Source: Thermosaccharophagus gerlachensis | GTDB lineage: Bacteria; Armatimonadota; Fervidibacteria; Fervidibacterales; Thermosaccharophagaceae | Reading direction: 5' to 3' | Assembly: GCA_041538025.1 (NCBI GenBank) | Contig: JBGOEV010000034.1 | Location: 1-26,243, forward strand | Length of the DNA: 26,243 bases | Part shown: positions 1-7,166 of the stretch, in pieces | How the letters are laid out: every line of letters starts with the position of its first letter | How positions within the stretch are numbered: the first letter of the stretch is position 1 | Translations under genes and position numbers: made by a program | The notes under the pieces: generated by a model | What the model was told of the DNA's origin: nothing | The model's database searches: none | What the model saw: only the letters and a program-made list of their open reading frames with translations

Positions 1-475
1 TCAAATCTGTCTTCACTTTCTTCCCCTCAAGCTCCTTAGCTATGCTCAATTGCCTGTATTGAGCCTCGGCAGCTTTAAGCGCTGCCTTCGCCTGGTTCAA
101 CTGGGATTGTAAAGTTGAGCTGTCAAGCTGGATGAGCAAATCGCCAGCATGAACAAAGTCACCTTCATCAGCGCCAACAAATGTAACCTTCCCTACCACT
201 TCACTGCCCACATTCACATCGTCTTGGGACTTTATGTTCCCCGTCACCTCAATCTCATTTTGGATGTTCATCCTGATAGCTTCCACGACTTCAACGGGGA
301 TAGCCTCAACTGCTTCATCTTTGAGCTTTACAGCCTCACCACCGCTTGATGAGTGGCGAAGTATCCTGAAGAGACCAAGACCAAGCAGAACCAAGATGAT
401 GGCAACGGTAGCAGCTTGACGAGCTTTTATCGTGCCACTAAACCTTCCTCGTGACACATGAGCGTTCACGAACAT
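1..475 (-). CDS. Efflux periplasmic adaptor (membrane-fusion protein, HlyD/RND type), 3' end cut by window edge
   Basis: The first 158 codons of a membrane-fusion protein are present; the rest lies beyond position 1. The family links an inner-membrane pump to a TolC-type outer-membrane channel. The start ATG at 475 has AAGGGGG about 8 bases upstream. The N-terminus is basic and then hydrophobic (TVAIILVLLGLGLF, about residues 22-35), giving a membrane anchor. It is followed by a barrel-sandwich/lipoyl-like half motif (GKVTFVGADEGDFVHAGD, then LIQLDSSTLQSQL) and the start of a heptad-rich helix (AKAALKAAEAQYRQL) typical of the adaptor hairpin. It starts 33 bases after the stop of the TolC-like gene, so the two are almost certainly co-transcribed. 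Whether the partner is an RND or an ABC pump cannot be told from this fragment. Confidence 0.9.
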   Translation of the reverse strand, partial: MFVNAHVSRGRFSGTIKARQAATVAIILVLLGLGLFRILRHSSSGGEAVKLKDEAVEAIPVEVVEAIRMNIQNEIEVTGNIKSQDDVNVGSEVVGKVTFVGADEGDFVHAGDLLIQLDSSTLQSQLNQAKAALKAAEAQYRQLSIAKELEGKKVKTDL

Positions 476-508
476 TTCATTCGCCCCCTTGAACATTCCA
501 AACTCTTA

Positions 509-1876
509 TCATTTTCGTCCTCTAAGGTCAGCCAGAATCTGCTCAACTGGCTTTCCGATTGCGAATTCAAATTCGGCGATAGCCCTATGAAGGTCGTAAA
601 GAGCTTTGACATGGTTTGTGCGAGCCCTCGTGAGTGCAACATGTGCATCAAGCACCTCAAGTTGCGTTCCAGCACCAGCCTCGTAGCGTAGCATCGCTAT
701 TCGGTATGCCTCCTCAGCTTGCTCAAGCACCGCAATGGCAGCCTTGTAACGCTCTTGGGCTGAACGCCAGTTCAATATTGCTTGCTTCACTTCAAGCTCA
801 ACTTGCTTTTCAACGCCGGAGAGAAATTCTTTAGCACTCTTCAGCTCAGCCTTAGCCTTCTCAACCTGTGCCTTAACCCTACCAGAGTCAAAAACCGGGA
901 CTTGAACAGCGAGCATACCCACCTTCGTTTCAGCTGCAGCAAAACCTGTTTTCGTTTGCCTTCTAAATGTAGTCATAAGCGATACCATAGGCAAGCCATC
1001 TGCTTTAGCCAGCCTCACTTGCTCTTCTGCGAGCTCAGCAGAGCGCATTGCCGCTCTTAAATCAGCGCGTTGAGACTTCGCAAGTTCAATCGATACCACC
1101 TCGGCATCCTCACGAATGAGCATCTCTGGTGGCTGAGGTGGTTCAGATATACTTACAAGCTGAACCGGCTCAGATACGTCCCTTGCAAGGAGCGTGTTAA
1201 ACGCTGAGCGAGCAATCTCAAGAGCATTTTGTGCCCTGACAAGATCATCCCTTGCCTGTGCCAGCTCAGCTTCAACACGCAGCACATCAAATTTAGCCAC
1301 CCTGCCAGCTTCAAACATCAATCCCACTACCCTCCTCAATTCCTCAACTCGCTTAAACGCAGCTCTCGCAACTTCAACCAAAGCCTCAGCTTCAAGCACA
1401 TTGAAGTATGAGTGCCTAACGCTTTTCACCAATTGGAGTTGGTTGCTGATGTGCTGTAGCTCTGCTACGCTGGCTGCTTTCTTCGCAACGCCATGGGCAG
1501 CTTCAAGCCTGCCACCTGTGTAAAGTGGCTGCAGTAATTGAAGGTTTAACTCACGATACGAATGTGGGACAACGGTTATCTCACTTGGTGCTCCGCCAAT
1601 GCCTATCGGGACTCTGAAGCTCACCTCGGGTGCTTGCTCCCTGTAGCTGGCTGAGAAATCAAGTTTCGGATAAAATTGCGAGCGTGCATATTCAACGCCC
1701 TTTTGAGATGCTATAACTTTTGCGCTGCTTGCCCTCACTTGTGGGTTGTTGCGCAGTGCCAGCTCTATAGCTTCATGAAGCGTCATCTGAGCGACGGAGA
1801 CACCCAAGCAAGGAAATAACACCAACACCATCACCCAAAGACACTTCACACTGCCACCATTGAAAGACATGCCCAT
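509..1876 (-). CDS. TolC-family outer-membrane efflux channel
   Basis: A 455-residue outer-membrane factor that would form the trimeric exit duct of a tripartite efflux or secretion system. An N-terminal signal peptide ends near LGVSVAQ. The mature protein opens with MTLHEAIELALRNNPQVRAS, the usual start of the first OEP repeat. Long alanine-rich helices include VARAAFKRVEELRRVVGLMF and the C-terminal AYRIAMLRYEAGAGTQLEVL with the family's YxxGxxxxLEVLDA pattern, so two OEP repeats are present at normal length. The ATG at 1876 is preferred because GGGAGG lies 8 bases upstream; a GTG at 1882 and an ATG at 1870 are alternatives. It sits between an AbrB-like gene and the adaptor gene on the same strand. 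The substrate is unknown. Confidence 0.93.
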   Translation of the reverse strand: MGMSFNGGSVKCLWVMVLVLFPCLGVSVAQMTLHEAIELALRNNPQVRASSAKVIASQKGVEYARSQFYPKLDFSASYREQAPEVSFRVPIGIGGAPSEITVVPHSYRELNLQLLQPLYTGGRLEAAHGVAKKAASVAELQHISNQLQLVKSVRHSYFNVLEAEALVEVARAAFKRVEELRRVVGLMFEAGRVAKFDVLRVEAELAQARDDLVRAQNALEIARSAFNTLLARDVSEPVQLVSISEPPQPPEMLIREDAEVVSIELAKSQRADLRAAMRSAELAEEQVRLAKADGLPMVSLMTTFRRQTKTGFAAAETKVGMLAVQVPVFDSGRVKAQVEKAKAELKSAKEFLSGVEKQVELEVKQAILNWRSAQERYKAAIAVLEQAEEAYRIAMLRYEAGAGTQLEVLDAHVALTRARTNHVKALYDLHRAIAEFEFAIGKPVEQILADLRGRK

Positions 1877-1925
1877 CGCCACATCCTCCCATTGATGGTT
1901 TGTTTGTGTGTTCTCGGATGTGGTA

Positions 1926-2201
1926 TCACCTGCGTTTTAAGCCCTCTACGCTTTGCAGGAAAGCCCGGAACTCAGTCCATGCTTCTTCAAGTTTCTTTGC
2001 AGGCATAATGAAGATACCGAGCCCAGCAGGATGTGCAAAAACAAGCATCTTATCACCCGGGCTTATTCCTTCTTCACGCCTCACATCCGCTGGCAGTATG
2101 ATTTGTCCTCGCTTCCCAACGGTTGCTATTCCTCGGAACAAGCGTGAGAAAGCTCCCTCACTGCGCAAGCGCTTTGCCTTCCTTTGCATCTGACACACCA
2201 T
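1926..2201 (-). CDS. AbrB/SpoVT (MazE-like) DNA-binding protein
   Basis: A protein of about 91 residues with one swapped-hairpin SpoVT-AbrB domain: RGIATVGKRGQIILPADVRR followed by EEGISPGDKMLVF. The GxxTxxxxGQIxLPxxxR pattern and the (I/L)xxGDK turn are diagnostic of the fold. The C-terminal tail (KKLEEAWTEFRAFLQSVEGLKRR) is probably helical. No toxin gene is adjacent, so this is more likely a transition-state-type regulator than an antitoxin. The start is uncertain: GTG 2222, ATG 2201, GTG 2198 and ATG 2189 are all in frame and none has a clean ribosome-binding site. It lies 49 bases upstream of the TolC-like gene in the same direction, so it may head and control the efflux operon. That role is inferred from position only. 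Confidence 0.85.
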   Translation of the reverse strand: MVCQMQRKAKRLRSEGAFSRLFRGIATVGKRGQIILPADVRREEGISPGDKMLVFAHPAGLGIFIMPAKKLEEAWTEFRAFLQSVEGLKRR

Positions 2202-2242
2202 CCTATCAGTTTGTTTTTGCACCAGTTACATTGTAGCGCGTT

Positions 2243-2278
2243 CATTACATTCATTGCATCCATTGCATCCTTTACATG
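2243..2278. repeat. Four imperfect 9-bp direct repeats upstream of the AbrB-like gene
   Basis: Units read CATTACATT, CATTGCATC, CATTGCATC and CTTTACATG on the plus strand, back to back. The two middle copies are identical. The block lies just upstream of the AbrB-like start, in the divergent gap before plsC. Confidence 0.6.
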
Positions 2279-2292
2279 AATGTTATGCAATG
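2261..2292. promoter_or_regulatory. Inverted repeat, possible operator between AbrB-like gene and plsC
   Basis: CATTGCAT (2261-2268) and its exact reverse complement ATGCAATG (2285-2292) are separated by 16 bases. The left arm is also the core of the direct repeats. The position between two divergent genes suits an operator for the AbrB-like protein. Function is inferred from position and symmetry only. Confidence 0.3.
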
Positions 2293-2377
2293 TCAGCCAT
2301 AGCACCAAATATGAGCTTGTGCACCACTTGCGCTATATTGTTTTGGTTGAAGCTGTGGCACGAGGTGTTAAAAGGGG

Positions 2378-3031
2378 ATGCGCTTTCACTACTTGAAAGA
2401 CCCGTTATACAGCTTCACATATGTGCTTGCGCAAGTGGTTTTGCGTGTGCTTTTTCGTTTCAGGGTGAAGGGGAGAGAGAACGTGCCTTGTGATGGGAGT
2501 TTGCTTATTGCTCCGACTCACAGGAGTTATGTTGACCCGATATTTGTTGGTGCTGCCATACCGAGGCGTATATTCTACATGGCTAAGGCTGAAGCATTTG
2601 AAGTGCCATTGCTTGGGACCCTTATGCGAGCTTACCATGCTTTCCCAGTTCACAGGGAGATGTTTGACAAGCGTGCACTCAGGATTGCCCTTTGGTTGCT
2701 TGAGCGAGGTGAAGCGCTCGTCATCTTCCCTGAGGGGAAACGCAATCCAAACCATGAGCTCCTAAGACCGAAGCTTGGTATATCTTACTTGGCATTGCGC
2801 ACTGGTGCTCCTGTGCTCCCTGTGGCTATTTCAGGGACTGAAAAGGTTATGCCAATAGGGGAAGCAAAATTAAGGTTCGCAAATGTTGAGGTGCGCATTG
2901 GCAAGCCAATCCTGTTTGGAGAACTCAAAAGTGAGAAACCTGAAAAGAAGCTTGTCATCGAGGCTGCAAACAAAATCATGTTTGAGCTGAGCCTTCTATC
3001 AGGACGCCCATACAAACCAATAACGATGTGA
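2378..3031 (+). CDS. plsC: 1-acyl-sn-glycerol-3-phosphate acyltransferase (PlsC/LPLAT family)
   Basis: A 217-residue acyltransferase expected to acylate lysophosphatidic acid to phosphatidic acid at the inner face of the cytoplasmic membrane, a committed step of phospholipid synthesis. The catalytic HX4D motif is HRSYVD (H48 and D53). The glycerol-phosphate-binding motif is FPEGKR (residues 117-122), and the PVAISGTE block follows. A hydrophobic N-terminal stretch (YVLAQVVLRVLFRF) would hold it to the membrane. Length and motif spacing are normal. The ATG at 2378 has GAGGTG about 10 bases upstream. It is followed after 12 bases by a secreted glycosidase-like gene with no obvious functional link. 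Another LPLAT-family acceptor cannot be excluded. Confidence 0.92.
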   Translation: MRFHYLKDPLYSFTYVLAQVVLRVLFRFRVKGRENVPCDGSLLIAPTHRSYVDPIFVGAAIPRRIFYMAKAEAFEVPLLGTLMRAYHAFPVHREMFDKRALRIALWLLERGEALVIFPEGKRNPNHELLRPKLGISYLALRTGAPVLPVAISGTEKVMPIGEAKLRFANVEVRIGKPILFGELKSEKPEKKLVIEAANKIMFELSLLSGRPYKPITM

Positions 3032-3043
3032 GCGTGGAATGTC

Positions 3044-4963
3044 ATGAGGGTGCTCATTAAAACGGGAGTTCGTGCAGTCACCATCTACAGAAAGCTTGGC
3101 TTGCTCATTTTCGTTCTCATTGCACTTATACAGCAGAGCCTTGAAAGCGCTTCCATCATCATTGATGATTTTGAAGGCGAAGTGGCTGATTGGGAATGCA
3201 GGGATTCAACTCAACTTGACAGGGCGAACCTATGCGCTATTTGGCTTGTCTCACCAGGCTGTCCGCAATCAAAAGGTAGAAAGGCTGCCCTCATAACATT
3301 TTTCTCAGCGAAGGATTCATGGGCTTCTGTAAGCAAAAGTGTGGACGGAAGAAAGCTTGTGGGCGCTGAGGGAATCTCGTTTTGGTTTCGTGGTGATGGT
3401 AGCAACACAAGTGTTACGCTTTCCTTGACTGTTAAAGGGCGTGCTGGAGAAAAGATAAGGTTTGATTTTAAACTCCCACTCGGCTTCTTAAGGTGGCAGT
3501 GGATAGCAATACCGTTCAACGAATTCCACAGCCCTTTAGGTAATCTCACGCTGGCTGGCGTTGAAAACATAACAGCAATTGAGTTTAGGATGGATGGCAC
3601 TTGGGATAGTGCCTTCGTGCTCGTGGATGACATCCAAACATACGGTGGGCACGAATTAAAACCGACGATAGTAGAGCAGAAAAAAGGGGTTGAACCATCA
3701 CCTACGGGTGCAAAGCTCGTAAACATCTTTGTTGAGCCAGAAGTGGTGATTGGGAAGGTCAGAGCAAGAGTTGGAACTAACATAGATAGGGCGGCATTGA
3801 GGCTGATCGGGAACATACAAGCGATTGAGCGTGTGAGACAGCTACAACTTGGAATGAGCAGGATAAGGACCACCGATGCATTGATGTGGAGTGAAGAGAG
3901 GCAAGGGAAGGAGTTAAACCACCAGCTGATAACTCAATTGATAAACCTTGCGAGGGAGTTGCGCACTCATCCAATGATTGCAGCAATCCCAATGACACAG
4001 CAACATTTTGAGAACTCCGAATTTGCGTTACAAGTTACAGACATTGTTAAACGCTACAGCTCAGAGGTTGTCACCATTGAGATTGGCTATTGCCATGCAT
4101 CTGCTTTGAGCACATCAACGCAGCGAGTGGTTGAACTTATAGCTCGCGTCTCCGATACGGCTGTAAAGGTTCGCCCAAAATGTGCGATTGGTGGTGTGGG
4201 TTTGCTTGCGCCATGGCACGAACTCGTTACAAGTTTTCTGCGTCTCCCGCGCCCGTTTGATTTCTTCTCGGTTCACTTCTTTGGGACACACAATGCCAGC
4301 ACTACTACCGAGGCGCTCATGGATGCAGCGGTTAAAGGTGTTGCTGCCGACCTACCAAATCAAGTTTCATTAAACCTGTTAAGCGCATTGGTGAGACAGC
4401 GCTGGGGCAACACGACAGGTCTATACATCACTGAGGCAAACTTGAACTCAATTCGGACAGATGGCGGGCGCGCAAGGGATGAGCGGATATCTCTACCTGA
4501 AGGGATGGCTTGGTGGATGGCGTTTCTACACACTCTTTCAACAAGCGTTGACGAAGTGCTTCAATTCAAGTTGTGTGGCGATGGGTGGGGATTGATTGAC
4601 GATGATTTGCAACCAACACCGGCATATTGGGCTGTGTGGATGTTTAACATATTCAGCCCAAGGGGAGCAAGCATTTGCAAGCTAACGGTTGATGGTTCTG
4701 GGATAAGTTGCATTGCTGTGCGCACTGCAACATCGCTCAATGTGCTTTTTGCGAATCTGGATAGCACATTGAAGCAAGTTGAAGTGAGGGTGAGCAACAG
4801 ATTCGCACCTCAAATAACGATGGTAAGACTACGCCGTGTCATGCCGACAGGTAAGTCCGTTAGCCAACCAACTTATGAAGTGTTCTCACCAGAGACACGC
4901 ATAACGACACTGCTACCTGGCTATGGAATCGGTGTGCTTCAATTTGTCACAGCAAGACGCTAA
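3044..4963 (+). CDS. Secreted CBM-plus-TIM-barrel glycosidase-like protein with altered acid/base motif
   Basis: A 639-residue exported protein. Residues 1-37 form a basic then hydrophobic signal sequence (LGLLIFVLIALIQQSLESAS). Residues about 38-200 look like a galactose-binding-type or CBM11/CIA30-like beta-sandwich, opening IIIDDFEGEVADW and closing AFVLVDDIQTYGG. Residues about 225-540 resemble a clan GH-A barrel of the GH39/GH51/GH79 sort (VGTNIDRAALR, DFFSVHFFG, LYITEANLNS, FKLCGDGWGLID). A C-terminal beta-sandwich ends LLPGYGIGVLQF. E464 in ITEAN is the likely nucleophile. The strand that normally carries the Asn-Glu acid/base pair reads IEIGYCHAS (345-353), so that pair appears missing. 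The protein may be a divergent hydrolase or a binding protein. The start has only a weak ribosome-binding site but gives a good signal peptide. Confidence 0.75.
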   Translation: MRVLIKTGVRAVTIYRKLGLLIFVLIALIQQSLESASIIIDDFEGEVADWECRDSTQLDRANLCAIWLVSPGCPQSKGRKAALITFFSAKDSWASVSKSVDGRKLVGAEGISFWFRGDGSNTSVTLSLTVKGRAGEKIRFDFKLPLGFLRWQWIAIPFNEFHSPLGNLTLAGVENITAIEFRMDGTWDSAFVLVDDIQTYGGHELKPTIVEQKKGVEPSPTGAKLVNIFVEPEVVIGKVRARVGTNIDRAALRLIGNIQAIERVRQLQLGMSRIRTTDALMWSEERQGKELNHQLITQLINLARELRTHPMIAAIPMTQQHFENSEFALQVTDIVKRYSSEVVTIEIGYCHASALSTSTQRVVELIARVSDTAVKVRPKCAIGGVGLLAPWHELVTSFLRLPRPFDFFSVHFFGTHNASTTTEALMDAAVKGVAADLPNQVSLNLLSALVRQRWGNTTGLYITEANLNSIRTDGGRARDERISLPEGMAWWMAFLHTLSTSVDEVLQFKLCGDGWGLIDDDLQPTPAYWAVWMFNIFSPRGASICKLTVDGSGISCIAVRTATSLNVLFANLDSTLKQVEVRVSNRFAPQITMVRLRRVMPTGKSVSQPTYEVFSPETRITTLLPGYGIGVLQFVTARR

Positions 4964-5892
4964 GCCTCACTTGACGACGCCACTGCAGTTTGCTCAAGCA
5001 CTGCTTTCAGAGCTACGTCAATGCTTTCCTCATCTTCACCGATCTCTATACCTTTGAACAAGAACCAATGTTCTATGTGTTCGATACACTCACCATGCTC
5101 AATGCGAGTTAGTGGACTGAGCGTTTCAAGTTCAAGCATGCGATCGTTAGTGAACACTTCGGCGGAGCAACCAAAATCTGGATATTGCGCGCCTTCAATG
5201 TGCTTATGCCGTTTGACAAAGATATGCCCATGACGAGCGTATGCGAGCCAACCTTCGTGGTTGGCTATGCCAATCTTTAACGGTGATGGCGAGCTTGTAT
5301 CTTGTTTGAGCAATATGAACTTCTTGCCCCAATGCCATCTTCGGTCGCTCATATCGGTGTAATGCCATATTGTCATTGACCGCGCAGGAAGTAGCTTCTC
5401 TTCATGCGGTATGAATGGGGGCTGTGGCAAGATTGCTACTCCGCCTTGAGCCATCACCGATAAAGCCCACGCAGAGAGCTCAACAGCCCAAAGGTTATGG
5501 TTCCTCAGCCTATGAACAACCGTCACATGTGTTCCAGATGGTGAGAGGAAGATGTCCATCTCCTTTTGTATTCCAGTCAGCCTCTCCGTCGGTTGCACTA
5601 CATGCAGAGAGTTTTCACCGACCTTGACTTCTACTGGTTCGTTGTCTGGTGCATAAGTTCTTGGGCGTGCTTCTGGTGCATGCCAAAGCCTGTGCCCACC
5701 ATAAATGCGCCATTCATCACCACCAACCAGACCGAGCTGTTCTTCAAACTCTGCAAATTCATTTTCGTCACCAATGAAGCCAAACCTTATCACCCTTGGA
5801 CCAACATCACCTGTGACTATTAATTCAACAGTATCATTGAAGAGCCTGTAGCAGTTTGCCCAACCTCCGTAGCTTACTTTCTCCACAGGCAT
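4960..5892 (-). CDS. Galactose-mutarotase-like (DUF4380-like) protein
   Basis: A 310-residue protein, apparently cytoplasmic: no signal peptide or membrane segment is visible. The pattern is that of aldose-epimerase-fold proteins related to DUF4380: GDVGPRVIRFGF (28-39), the block GGHRLWHAPE (65-74), PDNEPV (82-87), and repeated beta-strand segments such as THVTVVHRLRN. A GGHRLWHAPE-type block is what I recall as the family signature; the assignment is from memory. The reaction is unknown; binding of a sugar or glycan seems likely. The ATG at 5892 has GGGGTGA 8 bases upstream. It follows the UPF0104-type membrane protein by 29 bases on the same strand. Its stop overlaps the stop of the convergent glycosidase-like gene by 4 bases. 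Confidence 0.72.
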   Translation of the reverse strand: MPVEKVSYGGWANCYRLFNDTVELIVTGDVGPRVIRFGFIGDENEFAEFEEQLGLVGGDEWRIYGGHRLWHAPEARPRTYAPDNEPVEVKVGENSLHVVQPTERLTGIQKEMDIFLSPSGTHVTVVHRLRNHNLWAVELSAWALSVMAQGGVAILPQPPFIPHEEKLLPARSMTIWHYTDMSDRRWHWGKKFILLKQDTSSPSPLKIGIANHEGWLAYARHGHIFVKRHKHIEGAQYPDFGCSAEVFTNDRMLELETLSPLTRIEHGECIEHIEHWFLFKGIEIGEDEESIDVALKAVLEQTAVASSSEA

Positions 5893-5921
5893 GCTTCAGC
5901 TCACCCCTTTATGAAGCATCT

Positions 5922-6947
5922 TCAAACCTTCAAAATCTCCTCCTTCAATCCGCTTGCCATCAAACCTAAATATATCAGACCACCCGGCAATGCAGCTAAC
6001 CAAGTTATAAGGCGCCAAAGCAGAGACCAAAGTATTGCGCTCTCAGTGCTCACCCCAGTGAGAGCCCAAAGATGAGCAGCTGTTATTTCCCTGATGCCCA
6101 AACCATGTATAGCTATCGGTATTGAGCTTATAGCTGTCAGGCTTGATACCATCGCCACATAAAGTGGGTAGCTCCCTTTCATACCAACGGATGAGCCAAC
6201 CCAAAAGAGCATTGCGTCAAGACAGAGATGATACAGGATGGCGATAGCAAAAGCAACAGCTGCACACCATGGCTGAGACAAAAACAGGACCGCTCCCTCA
6301 CTGAACCTTGCGAGGCGTTGCTTCCACTTGCTCTTTGAATTGCGCCAGATGAGCAAGACGGCTATTGATGATGAAGCTACAACGAGCAATATGAAGAAGA
6401 CGAGTAGCGTTTTTATAACGACCTCCTTGACAGCCTTTCCGAGCCAAACAGCTGCAACGCACCCCAATGCCACCAACGCCACAAAACCTGTTGAACGCTG
6501 AGCATAAACTGTTCCAATGACCCTTGAGAGAGGCAGGTTGTAAGAGCGTTTGCTTGCTATGTATGCACGCACTATATCGCCACCAACTACGCCCGGAAGA
6601 AAAAGGTTGAAAAACATTCCAACGAAGAATGCCATGAGAGCATCAACGAAGCGAATTCGCACGCCCGTAGCTAACGCTATAACCCACCAATTTAATGCCG
6701 ATAGGGACTGCAAGGAGCAATAGATGACAACGCACATCAAAACCATCGTTACATGCAAACCGTGAAGCTTGCCGAACATGCCCTCTTTGTATCCGAGGAT
6801 GAGCACCCATACGAAAAGGGAAAGTGAAAAGGCTATGCGTAGATAAAGAAGCCACTTTTCCTTCTTGCCCACGCGAGTAAACGCAAAAGCGTTCTCACTG
6901 TGCCCCGAGTTTGCTCTCCCTTCAACCCCTCCCATTTCCTTGTCCAT
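5922..6947 (-). CDS. UPF0104/lysylphosphatidylglycerol-synthase-type transmembrane protein
   Basis: A 341-residue integral membrane protein with about eight hydrophobic segments. The conserved UPF0104 region is present: FNLFLPGVVGGDIVRAY, then YAQRSTGFVALVALG, SIPIAIHGLGIRE near the C-terminus and LPGGLIYLGLMASG at the end. This is the membrane half of MprF/AglD-like proteins without the cytoplasmic synthase domain. Stand-alone members are often tied to lipid or lipid-linked-sugar movement, so a flippase-like role is plausible but not shown. The ATG at 6947 is chosen because GGAGG lies 8 bases upstream; an upstream in-frame start at 7031 would add 28 unlikely polar residues. Downstream is the mutarotase-like gene. 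Confidence 0.85.
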   Translation of the reverse strand: MDKEMGGVEGRANSGHSENAFAFTRVGKKEKWLLYLRIAFSLSLFVWVLILGYKEGMFGKLHGLHVTMVLMCVVIYCSLQSLSALNWWVIALATGVRIRFVDALMAFFVGMFFNLFLPGVVGGDIVRAYIASKRSYNLPLSRVIGTVYAQRSTGFVALVALGCVAAVWLGKAVKEVVIKTLLVFFILLVVASSSIAVLLIWRNSKSKWKQRLARFSEGAVLFLSQPWCAAVAFAIAILYHLCLDAMLFWVGSSVGMKGSYPLYVAMVSSLTAISSIPIAIHGLGIREITAAHLWALTGVSTESAILWSLLWRLITWLAALPGGLIYLGLMASGLKEEILKV

Positions 6948-7166
6948 TTGACCAACCTCCCTAAGATAGCTACACTTCGGTTGGTAATTATGGCTGTAGT
7001 TGATCAACCTATACAATCGACAGGCGCTCAAACAATTTTGACCCTTGTAGCTTCTACTTGATTCACCTCATGAACCCGCATCAAAGCCACTGGCTGATGC
7101 GCTACATTTGCTGGAATAGGGGGCATCAACATAAGTTTGCAAGCGATAAACAAGGGGTGGAATAAG
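6948..7166. promoter_or_regulatory. Divergent intergenic region with a hairpin and a short palindrome
   Basis: About 220 bases separate two genes transcribed away from each other, so promoters for both should lie here, but no convincing -35/-10 pair is visible. A palindrome GTTGATCAAC occupies 6999-7008. A bulged hairpin spans 7078-7100: GCATC (7078-7082) pairs with GATGC (7096-7100), and AGCC (7085-7088) pairs with GGCT (7092-7095), with a 3-base loop. The SD AAGGGGTGG at 7152-7160 serves the oxidoreductase gene. Confidence 0.4.

Noticed and set aside
1926..2201. Antitoxin of a MazEF/VapBC-type toxin-antitoxin pair
   Set aside because: No small toxin frame (PIN or MazF-like) lies on either side; the neighbours are TolC-like and plsC.
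2243..2278. Possible minimal CRISPR array
   Set aside because: Units are only 9 bp and adjacent without spacers, and no cas gene is present.
3211..3873. Long open frame (220 codons) on the minus strand inside the secreted glycosidase-like gene
   Set aside because: It lies wholly opposite a gene with a signal peptide and recognisable domains, has no ribosome-binding site, and its translation is rich in Ser/Pro/Leu with no motif: an antisense shadow.
6948..7031. N-terminal extension of the UPF0104 membrane protein to 7031
   Set aside because: The added 28 residues are polar and unlike the family, and GGAGG sits 8 bases before the ATG at 6947.
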